Part shown: one piece after another, positions 53,264 to 59,989 of the stretch
Layout: every line of letters begins with the position of its first letter
How positions within the stretch are numbered: the first letter of the stretch is position 1
Source: CAZELM01 sp964512995
GTDB taxonomy: Bacteria > CSSED10-310
Assembly (NCBI GenBank): GCA_964512995.1
Contig: CAZELM010000030.1
Span: 1-59,989 of the forward strand
DNA: 59,989 nucleotides
Direction: 5' to 3'
Program-made: the position numbers and the translations under genes
The notes under the pieces: model-generated
The model's input: the letters and a program-made list of their open reading frames with translations, nothing else
Database searches by the model: none
Told to the model about the DNA's origin: nothing

Positions 53264-53431
53264 CTATTTCTTTTTACATGTGCATGCGCCGCAGGACAAG
53301 TGTTCCGTCTGGGGATCTGAATCTTTGGAACAGCTCGTTTTAGGCAAAGATCTTCCTTTGATCCATAAAAACGCGGCTGCCAACAAACCAAAAAATCCCA
53401 ATGCAACAATGATCGCGATCACGCTTTCCAT
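53264..53431 (-). CDS. FeoB-associated Cys-rich small membrane protein
   Basis: 55 residues, ATG at 53431 and TAG at 53264-53266. One N-terminal membrane helix (ESVIAIIVALGFFGLLAAAF) is followed by WIKGRSLPKTSC and a Cys-rich tail with SCGACTCKKK, four Cys in all. This is the layout of the FeoB-associated Cys-rich membrane proteins found next to feoB in many bacteria, thought to assist Fe(II) uptake. The gene lies about 800 bp after feoB but on the opposite strand, which is unusual. The ribosome site is weak (GGAG about 13 nt upstream). It lies just downstream of ileS in the same direction and may be cotranscribed with it. Confidence 0.78.
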   Translation of the reverse strand: MESVIAIIVALGFFGLLAAAFLWIKGRSLPKTSCSKDSDPQTEHLSCGACTCKKK

Positions 53432-53514
53432 ATAAGAAAACAGCTCCGCTCCTCTTGAGTATCAATGCCTGACAAAGGTTCCGGGGGTTCTTCTCCCGGA
53501 ACGAAGAACCCTCA

Positions 53515-56500
53515 TCAGATGACGGATTTATCGATGCAGACCGTCACTTCGTGTCCATCCAGATTCAGAAGTTTGCCGGCATCAACATGATCCTGGGTGA
53601 TATCGACCGCCAGAAGCTCCGATTTGAGAAACGCGTCATATTCTGTCATAAGCCGACAAATATCAGGAGATTCTGTGGTGTAACGCACATGAATCCGGTC
53701 TTCAATCTCCAAACCGACTTCTTTTCGCATGACCTGAAGCCGCCTCAGCAATTCCCGCATCAATCCTTCAAGTTTCAACTCATCCGACAACACGATATCC
53801 ACAGCCACCCATCCGGAAAGGTCCTCAGAAACAGACAGATCTTCCGGCATACGTGTGACAATCTCGAAATCATCCGGAAGAAGATGGATCGGTCTTCCGT
53901 CATAGCTGATTTCATAGTTGGCATCACCCGACTGCTGTGCACGAGACAAGATCTCCGAAGCAGCTTCGATCGCGTCGGCGACCCGTTGGGTTTCAGAACC
54001 GAATCGCCGACCCAATGTACGGAAATTTGGTTTGGCCAGATGAATCGTCGGCGATGGAGTTCCCGGTTCCCGAATTTCGATCGATTTGACATTGATATCA
54101 TCCTTCAGAACCTCTGCAAATCGATCCACTGCCCGGGCTTCGTTGGCTCCAACAGGTCCGATGATCAGCCGGGACAATGGCTGACGGACCTTGATTCCGG
54201 CAGCCTCTCGTGCAGCCAATGCGAGTTTTGTGATCCGCTGGAGATTCTCCATGTCCTCCGACAGGGTCTGATCAATCAGATCCGGATTGGGAGTTGGAAA
54301 TGCGGTGCAATGGATCGTCTGTGGTGCATGAACATCATGACTTCGCACGAGATTCTGATACATCTCCTCCATGGTAAATGGCATCATGGGAGCTGCCAGA
54401 CGAATCAATGATTCCAGACACTCATACAATGTTTCGTACGCCATTCTGGAATCATCATCGTCGCAGACTTTCCAGAAACGGCGACGGCAATGCCGGATAT
54501 ACCAATTTGACAGATTCTCCACAAACTCCTCAATCGCCAGACATGCCGAGCGGCTGTTATATGTTTCAATCCCGTAACGGATTTTCTGGATGGTCGTCTG
54601 CAGATCACTCAGGATCCAGCGATCGAAATCCGGTCGGGCTGTCACAGCGGTGCGTGACGTGGCGGGGATATAGTTCTCGATCCGGGCATAATTGATAAAA
54701 AAGGAGTAACAATTCCAGAATGTGTTATAGAATTTTCCGCGGACTTCCCGGCCGACACCGTACCCGAAGTTCAGATTGGAAATGTATTCCTGGCGGCAGT
54801 AAATCCATCGCATGATATCTGCCCCCATCTTTTCAACCGCTTCGTCGAACCAGATCGCATTTCCCCACGACTTGTGCATCTCCTGACCTTTTTCATCCCG
54901 GACAAGCGCATGGCCGACAAGGGTTTTAAACGGAGCCATATTTTCCATCATCGTGCTCATTGCCAAAAGCGAATAGAACCAGTTCCGGAACTGACCAGGG
55001 AAACATTCCAGAATGAGATCCGCTGGCATCCACTTTTTCCAATACTCCCGATCGGTCCGGTATTTTACGGTGGAGTAAGGGACGATGCCCGCATCCAGCC
55101 AGGGATTGCCGACATCCAGGACGCGATTGGAGTTGCCTCCGCATTCGGAGCATCGGATCATGACCTGATCGATCCAGGGACGATGCGGGCTGTGACCGTC
55201 AAACTGATCCCAACCGGCAATCGCTCGTGATTTCAGCTCGTCAAAACTCCCAATGACTTCAAAATGATCGCACTGTTCACACACCCAGATGGGTAATGCC
55301 AATCCCCAGAATCGTTTTTTGGAGATCATCCAGTCACGCATGTTGTCCAGCCATTGCAGTTCCCGTTCCTCACCCCAATCCGGGATCCACTGAATCTGTT
55401 TGACAACCGCCTTGATCTCGTCACGCCAGTCCATGTTGATGTACCATTCATCTACCAGTCGGAATACCAGCGGATCGCCGCTTCGCCAACAGTGCGGATA
55501 AACATGCGGATACCGCTCCAGATGAATCAGAAGATTCTTTTCCTTGAGATTGTTGAAAATCCACTGAACCGTTTCATCCGCCAGCGCAAGTTTTCCGGTC
55601 AATGGGCCGAATTTATCGATAAATGCAGCAGATTCATCCAGGGGAGCGATGGATGGGAGACCCAATTGCTTGCCGATGATATGATCGATATCACCGCACC
55701 CGGGAGCGGTATGGACGATTCCTGTGCCTTCACCGAGCACGACCGTGGGGTTACCGTGGGAATCCCGGCCGCCATCGATCACGCGATGGGCAGTGACTCC
55801 GGAAAGCGGTACATTCGGATCTGTAAATGGATACCCGCCAGCGACGTGCTGAGCTTCGAGTTCATCAAATGGACCGATATATTCCCATCCGACCATCTGA
55901 GCGCCACGGATATATCCTTCGATGACATAACCACCCATGGCGCTGAAAATCTCATGAAGACTCTTGAGTGGCGGGACACCTTCGACCCATTCCTTCTTCT
56001 CTTTATACTGCCGCTCCAGACGTTTCGTATGGAGGTTCTCAGCGGCAAAATAATATAACTCATTATCTTTCTTGCATCGCAACTGAACATATTCCAGCTC
56101 CGTATTGATGGCAGCGGCAATATTGCTGGTCAATGTCCAGGGAGTGGTCGTCCAGACAAGAAGGTTTTCTTTCTCACGATGTTTGAGCGGAAATTTGAGA
56201 AACAGCGCGTCATGAGCGACCAGTTTGCGACCTTCGACAACTTCCATCTGGGAGTATCCGGTACCGCTGCGGCCCGACCATGGCATGACATCGGTCCCAC
56301 GGTATATCTTGCCTCTCTGCCAGCATTTCTTGAGGAATGCCCAGATCATGTAATTGTTTTCGTCGCTCATGGTATAATACGAATCTGTCCAATCCATCCA
56401 ATATCCCAACCGGATCGATTGCTCTGTCTGGATCTTGGAATATTTCCATGCGCGTTCCTTGCATTTCTCGACAAATGTATCGATCCCAAAATTTTCGATA

Positions 56501-56820
56501 TCGCGTTTGGATGTAAATCCCAGTTCTTTCTCCACTTCGACTTCGACCCAGAGCCCCTGACAATCGAAACCGTTCTGATATCGTTGATCCCGGCCATTCA
56601 TGGCCCAGTATCGCTGAAAGAGATCTTTCAGAGTTCTCCCCCATGCATGATGGACACCCATGGGATTATTGGCCGTGATCGGGCCATCCAGGAATGACCA
56701 TGGCTGATTTCCAGCGTTTTTCCGGCGAATCTGATCAAACGCATCAATCTCTTTCCAGAACTGCAATATACGATGTTCCAAACTGATCAAATCTACCCAA
56801 GTCTCAACTTTTTTATACAT
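53515..56820 (-). CDS. ileS: Isoleucyl-tRNA synthetase-like class I synthetase with altered signatures
   Basis: 1101 residues from ATG 56820, with AAAGGGGTG upstream; the frame stays open 213 nt further up but the extension looks non-coding. Domains: Rossmann core, CP1 editing insert (WTTTPWTLTSN, GTGIVHTAPGCGD), second core half and anticodon-binding helices, then a C-terminal extension. It is IleRS-like (type 2 length). The HIGH position reads GVHH in NNPMGVHHAWGRTLKD, and the KMSKS position reads EMHKS in GQEMHKSWGN; the second, critical lysine is kept. Whether this is the sole IleRS or a second divergent copy cannot be seen. No T-box is visible upstream. Confidence 0.88.
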   Translation of the reverse strand: MYKKVETWVDLISLEHRILQFWKEIDAFDQIRRKNAGNQPWSFLDGPITANNPMGVHHAWGRTLKDLFQRYWAMNGRDQRYQNGFDCQGLWVEVEVEKELGFTSKRDIENFGIDTFVEKCKERAWKYSKIQTEQSIRLGYWMDWTDSYYTMSDENNYMIWAFLKKCWQRGKIYRGTDVMPWSGRSGTGYSQMEVVEGRKLVAHDALFLKFPLKHREKENLLVWTTTPWTLTSNIAAAINTELEYVQLRCKKDNELYYFAAENLHTKRLERQYKEKKEWVEGVPPLKSLHEIFSAMGGYVIEGYIRGAQMVGWEYIGPFDELEAQHVAGGYPFTDPNVPLSGVTAHRVIDGGRDSHGNPTVVLGEGTGIVHTAPGCGDIDHIIGKQLGLPSIAPLDESAAFIDKFGPLTGKLALADETVQWIFNNLKEKNLLIHLERYPHVYPHCWRSGDPLVFRLVDEWYINMDWRDEIKAVVKQIQWIPDWGEERELQWLDNMRDWMISKKRFWGLALPIWVCEQCDHFEVIGSFDELKSRAIAGWDQFDGHSPHRPWIDQVMIRCSECGGNSNRVLDVGNPWLDAGIVPYSTVKYRTDREYWKKWMPADLILECFPGQFRNWFYSLLAMSTMMENMAPFKTLVGHALVRDEKGQEMHKSWGNAIWFDEAVEKMGADIMRWIYCRQEYISNLNFGYGVGREVRGKFYNTFWNCYSFFINYARIENYIPATSRTAVTARPDFDRWILSDLQTTIQKIRYGIETYNSRSACLAIEEFVENLSNWYIRHCRRRFWKVCDDDDSRMAYETLYECLESLIRLAAPMMPFTMEEMYQNLVRSHDVHAPQTIHCTAFPTPNPDLIDQTLSEDMENLQRITKLALAAREAAGIKVRQPLSRLIIGPVGANEARAVDRFAEVLKDDINVKSIEIREPGTPSPTIHLAKPNFRTLGRRFGSETQRVADAIEAASEILSRAQQSGDANYEISYDGRPIHLLPDDFEIVTRMPEDLSVSEDLSGWVAVDIVLSDELKLEGLMRELLRRLQVMRKEVGLEIEDRIHVRYTTESPDICRLMTEYDAFLKSELLAVDITQDHVDAGKLLNLDGHEVTVCIDKSVI

Positions 56821-57089
56821 CTGCTCACCCCTTTGCCGTGGTGTTAACTGGAGCAATAAGATATATGGTTCTTTGACGTAAAACAAGAGCAATGACGAAT
56901 TGATCAATAACCGGTAATACAAGCCAGGCGTGTTGATTTTATATTGTGACGAAATGAACGGATATCGATGAGGATCAGGGAGGTTCGGTGTAGAGGATCT
57001 CAGTCTGATGATGTGACGGTTCTTTTCATTCAACGCACCGCTATCTGAGAAAAACCCGACGTTATACTTATATGGTCATTTTCCCTCAA

Positions 57090-57118
57090 TTGACAGCTCA
57101 TGGGAAACAACATATCCT
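57090..57118 (+). promoter_or_regulatory. Promoter of the third collagen-like gene
   Basis: TTGACA (57090-57095), 17-nt spacer, TATCCT (57113-57118). It would give a leader of about 160 nt. Confidence 0.5.
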
Positions 57119-57244
57119 CAATTGTACGTCACTGAGCCAATGCTCATGCCGATATCAATGAACCGATAACGGGATCAAACCCTCTGCAAATGACGGGTCA
57201 CCGATGTCGGTTATTTATATTCAGGGGAGTTATCCAAACGTCAT

Positions 57245-57263
57245 CCTGCCCCACACAGGCAGG
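57245..57263 (+). promoter_or_regulatory. Leader stem-loop upstream of ribosome site, copy 1
   Basis: CCTGCC-ccacaca-GGCAGG, followed directly by ggacactcaggaggagtcac, which contains the ribosome site. The same stem and following 20 bases recur at 59284-59319 with a different loop, so stem identity is conserved while the loop varies. Confidence 0.65.
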
Positions 57264-57284
57264 ACACTCAGGAGGAGTCACACA

Positions 57285-59204
57285 ATGAAAGCACTTGGGA
57301 TCATGCTATTGTTTGCCTGCTGCGGGATGGGAGCAGTTCTTGCCGCTGTGCCCTCCCAGATCAATTATCAGGGACATCTGACCGATATCAATGGGAATCC
57401 ATTGAACGGTACCTATGACTTTATATTCAAGCTATACGATTCGGAATCAGGTGGAGTGGATGTGTGGAGTGAAACCCGGCCGGATATCTCCGTCGTGGAT
57501 GGCCTTTTCCATATCAAACTCGGTGATGCGACCCCCCTGGATCTGCAATTCGATGGGGAGTTGTGGCTGGGCATCATAGTTGACGGTGAAGAATTGGCAC
57601 CGAGACAGGCATTGAGCAGCGTTGGGTATGCCATGAACGCAGCGGATGTGTTCAGTGCCGACATTCATCCGATGAGCATCAGCATTCAGGGAGCTGGTCT
57701 GGTGATCAACTCGTCCGGACAATGGGTGGGAGATCCAACGGGATTGATCGGTCCACAAGGTGAACCGGGTCCCACGGGACCACAAGGTGACATCGGCCCA
57801 CAGGGCATCCAGGGCATTCAAGGACCCACGGGACCACAAGGTGACATCGGTCCACAGGGCATCCAGGGCATTCAAGGACCCACGGGACCACAGGGTGACA
57901 TCGGTCCACAGGGCATCCAGGGCATTCAAGGACCCACGGGACCACAAGGTGACATCGGCCCACAGGGCATCCAGGGTATTCAGGGTCCCACGGGACCACA
58001 AGGTGACATCGGCCCACAGGGCATCCAGGGCATTCAAGGACCCACGGGACCACAAGGTGACATCGGCCCACAGGGCATCCAGGGTATTCAGGGTCCCACG
58101 GGACCACAAGGTGACATCGGTCCACAGGGCATCCAGGGTATTCAGGGTCCCACGGGACCACAAGGAGCCACTGGATCTCAAGGCATACCGGGTGCACAGG
58201 GACCAACCGGTCCTGCTGGTCCAGTGGCCGGCAGCAATAGCCAGTTGATTTACAACAACAACGGTGATCCGGCAGGTGCTGAATTATATTACGATAATAC
58301 CACCGGAAAAATGGGTGTCGGCACCATCCAGCCACGATCCGCACTCCATGTTTCCGGAGGCGTTCAGATTGAAGACGACACCGAACCCTGCACCGCTGAA
58401 AAAGCAGGCACAATCCGCTGGCACGATGACACGCTTCAGGTATGCAATGGCAATCAATGGTCGGCCGTATATACACCACCGCTTGGTACCCAGGCCAATC
58501 CGGGATTGAACTGCAAAGAGATCCTGGATAGTGGATACTCCGATGGAGATGGCCTCTATTGGCTGGATCCGGACGACACCGGTTCGATCGCTCCATTTCA
58601 GGCATATTGTGACATGACTTACAATGGTGGTGGTTGGACATTGATCGGAAAAGGCCGACAGGGATGGGGAGCCGGCAGCGGCGCATTCCCCAATGCCGGG
58701 ATCTCCACTTCCGATGAAGTGGCGCTCAACCGGGATACAGCCACGGTAGCCGCTCTGAATTCCACGATTGTCGCAGCCCTGCTCAACAATACCAATATGA
58801 ACGCTCTGACGGACGGCATCCTCGTTCATCGCCATGATTGCAGCCATGACACCTATAAAATCGAACCCCAGGTCGCGCAGCCATTCTTCTGGCGCGTGTT
58901 CTACAGCGAACGTCATAATGGTGGTTCCGGTAGTTTGTATAATGCCTTTTTCACACGATTTAATTACTATACCACCACCATCATTGCCCTCAGAGGAATC
59001 GCTCCCATTGACGATACCATTAATGGCGGATCATTCCCACAGAATGATTGCTTACGTTGTTTCACTGCCAATTATAGTCTGCATAATGCCAATGGAGGAG
59101 GCACCGGTTGGTCCAGCGGAAGCACCTGTGAAGGGAGCAATTGCTATGAATATACGAACGAGGGACATGGGATAAACCGGGTGACCGTATTTGTTCGCCA
59201 GTAG
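57285..59204 (+). CDS. Collagen-like protein with fibrinogen-like C-terminal domain
   Basis: 639 residues. ATG 57285 has GGAGGAG upstream; an in-frame ATG at 57204 lies in the duplicated leader and is not used. A signal peptide (ending AVLAA) and the conserved N-domain lead to Gly-X-Y triplets at residue 156. About 53 triplets follow, mostly seven 18-residue units GPTGPQGDIGPQGIQGIQ. A tail-fibre-like segment (QLIYNNNGDPAGAELYYDN, ALHVSGGVQI) links to the final ~230 residues with SGYSDGDGLYWLDPDD and FQAYCDMTYNGGGWTLIGK, the fibrinogen-related signature. The tail has several Cys pairs that could stabilise it. It is the only complete, gap-free member here. An exported trimeric fibre that displays a ligand-binding head is the likely form. 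Confidence 0.94.
   Translation: MKALGIMLLFACCGMGAVLAAVPSQINYQGHLTDINGNPLNGTYDFIFKLYDSESGGVDVWSETRPDISVVDGLFHIKLGDATPLDLQFDGELWLGIIVDGEELAPRQALSSVGYAMNAADVFSADIHPMSISIQGAGLVINSSGQWVGDPTGLIGPQGEPGPTGPQGDIGPQGIQGIQGPTGPQGDIGPQGIQGIQGPTGPQGDIGPQGIQGIQGPTGPQGDIGPQGIQGIQGPTGPQGDIGPQGIQGIQGPTGPQGDIGPQGIQGIQGPTGPQGDIGPQGIQGIQGPTGPQGATGSQGIPGAQGPTGPAGPVAGSNSQLIYNNNGDPAGAELYYDNTTGKMGVGTIQPRSALHVSGGVQIEDDTEPCTAEKAGTIRWHDDTLQVCNGNQWSAVYTPPLGTQANPGLNCKEILDSGYSDGDGLYWLDPDDTGSIAPFQAYCDMTYNGGGWTLIGKGRQGWGAGSGAFPNAGISTSDEVALNRDTATVAALNSTIVAALLNNTNMNALTDGILVHRHDCSHDTYKIEPQVAQPFFWRVFYSERHNGGSGSLYNAFFTRFNYYTTTIIALRGIAPIDDTINGGSFPQNDCLRCFTANYSLHNANGGGTGWSSGSTCEGSNCYEYTNEGHGINRVTVFVRQ
57750..58227 (+). repeat. 54-bp collagen higher-order repeat
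   Basis: Seven near-identical 54-bp units (six triplets) coding GPTGPQGDIGPQGIQGIQ, followed by a few divergent triplets. Synonymous variants (ggcccaca/ggtccaca, ggcatt/ggtatt) are shuffled among units, as expected from recent gene conversion or slippage. Confidence 0.92.
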
Positions 59205-59283
59205 CAACAGGATCGGACCCTCTGTATATATACGGATCGCTGACGTCGGTTATTTACATTAGGGGAGTTAACAAGCTCATCAT

Positions 59284-59301
59284 CCTGCCCGGGCAGGCAG
59301 G
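59284..59301 (+). promoter_or_regulatory. Leader stem-loop upstream of ribosome site, copy 2
   Basis: CCTGCC-cgggca-GGCAGG; an alternative fold CCTGCCCGGGCAGG is a perfect 14-bp palindrome. It lies about 20 nt before the start of the fourth collagen-like gene, matching the copy at 57245-57263. Upstream, gtcggttatttayatt and aggggagtta are shared too. Confidence 0.65.
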
Positions 59302-59322
59302 ACACTCAGGAGGAGTCACATC

Positions 59323-59989
59323 ATGAAAACAATCAGGATCATATTATTCTTTGCATACTGCGGGATGGGAGCGGTTCTTGCCGCTGTGCCCTCCCAGATC
59401 AATTATCAGGGACATCTGACCGATATCGATGGGAACCCATCGAACGGTACCTATGACTTTATATTCAAGCTATACGATTCGGAATCGGGTGGAGTGGATG
59501 TATGGAGTGAGACCCGGCCGGATATCCCCGTCGTGGATGGCCTTTTCCATATCAAACTCGGTGAAGTAGCCCCCCTGGATCTGCAATTCGATGGGGAGTT
59601 GTGGCTGGGCATCACGGTTGACGGAGAAGATCTGCTGCCGAGACAGGCATTGAGCAGCGTTGGGTATGCCATAAACGCAGCGGATGTGTTCAGTGCCGAC
59701 ATTCATCCGATGAGCATCAGCATTCAGGGAGCTGGTCTGGTGATCAACTCGTCCGGACAATGGGTGGGAGATCCAACGGGATTGATCGGTCCGCAAGGCG
59801 AACCGGGTCCAACTGGTCCGCAGGGAGCTATCGGGCCGCAGGGCATCCAGGGTATTCAGGGTCCCACTGGACCACAAGGTGTTCAGGGCATTACAGGTCC
59901 AACTGGTCCGCAGGGAGCTATCGGGCCGCAAGGGATCCAGGGTATTCAGGGCTCCACTGGACCACAAGGTGTTCAGGGCATTACAGGTC
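59323..59989 (+). CDS. Collagen-like protein, 3' end cut by window edge
   Basis: The first 222 residues are visible. ATG 59323 has AGGAGGAG upstream. The signal peptide and N-domain are nearly identical to those of the preceding gene, with scattered changes. Gly-X-Y begins at the same residue (156). The triplets form a different 30-residue unit, GPTGPQGAIGPQGIQGIQ then GPTGPQGVQGIT. The shared leader and close N-domain show a recent tandem duplication followed by separate repeat growth. The C-terminal domain lies outside the window. Confidence 0.92.
   Translation, partial: MKTIRIILFFAYCGMGAVLAAVPSQINYQGHLTDIDGNPSNGTYDFIFKLYDSESGGVDVWSETRPDIPVVDGLFHIKLGEVAPLDLQFDGELWLGITVDGEDLLPRQALSSVGYAINAADVFSADIHPMSISIQGAGLVINSSGQWVGDPTGLIGPQGEPGPTGPQGAIGPQGIQGIQGPTGPQGVQGITGPTGPQGAIGPQGIQGIQGSTGPQGVQGITG

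Larger units (their letters stand above)
56821..57284. other. Divergent spacer between ileS and a collagen-like gene
   Basis: 464 bp without a gene. It carries a rightward promoter at 57090-57118 and a leader whose last ~85 bp are duplicated before the next collagen-like gene. I looked for a T-box (specifier stem, TGGNACCGCG) upstream of ileS and saw none. Confidence 0.6.

Noticed and set aside
56821..57040. T-box riboswitch upstream of ileS
   Set aside because: No conserved T-box sequence or antiterminator fold is visible in the leader.
1..59989. tRNA or rRNA genes
   Set aside because: I scanned the intergenic stretches by eye and found no cloverleaf with TTCRANNC-type arms and no rRNA segments; a covariance-model scan would be needed to be sure.

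Overview
The window reads as chromosomal DNA of an uncultivated bacterium, most likely from a draft or metagenome-assembled genome. Two runs of exactly 100 N sit inside tandem repeats, which is how scaffolders mark gaps of unknown size. GC looks moderate and the standard code fits. An O-antigen ligase-like polymerase, several GT-C type membrane glycosyltransferases, retraction ATPases of the PilT type and secreted beta-helix, dockerin-like and collagen-like proteins fit a diderm with an elaborate surface. Pro-Thr linkers, dockerin-like pairs and giant kinase/STAND/TPR proteins are common in candidate phyla, but I cannot name the phylum from sequence alone.

Left part (1-14.2 kb): two divergent collagen-like surface proteins (the first cut by the window edge), a 1431-residue double beta-helix secreted protein, an O-antigen ligase/TPR membrane protein with a homopyrimidine leader, and a Ser/Thr kinase-ATPase-TPR regulator. 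A 616-bp minisatellite of 21/22-bp units follows. Centre-left (15.2-29.9 kb): two PilT-like ATPases, a PurM-PurN fusion, a GT-39-like membrane protein, a rhomboid protease, argS, a ferritin-like diiron protein, and a tightly packed pyruvate dehydrogenase operon (E1 alpha, E1 beta, E2, E3) followed by a cob(I)alamin adenosyltransferase and a possible frameshifted small gene.

Centre-right (29.9-43.8 kb): a second kinase/NB-ARC-like/TPR regulator, a secreted protein with two dockerin-like repeats, a TMTC-like TPR membrane protein, gdhA, a sulfatase-like hydrolase, a NYN-domain nuclease, epmB, lexA and dinB. The last two form a small DNA-damage group, and lexA has a clear promoter containing tandem 11-bp repeats.

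Right part (43.8-60 kb): a GGDEF/STAND-ATPase regulator with a substituted Walker A lysine, another GT-39-like protein, an unknown protein, an iron-uptake group (DtxR-type regulator with FeoA-like domain, feoB and a 55-residue Cys-rich FeoB-associated membrane protein), a second minisatellite, a divergent ileS, and two further tandem collagen-like genes that share a duplicated leader with a stem-loop. The right edge cuts the last gene.

The most striking theme is the collagen-like family. Four paralogues share an N-terminal domain of 155-157 residues. Each has its own higher-order Gly-X-Y repeat, and both complete members end in a fibrinogen-like domain, an architecture reminiscent of animal ficolins.
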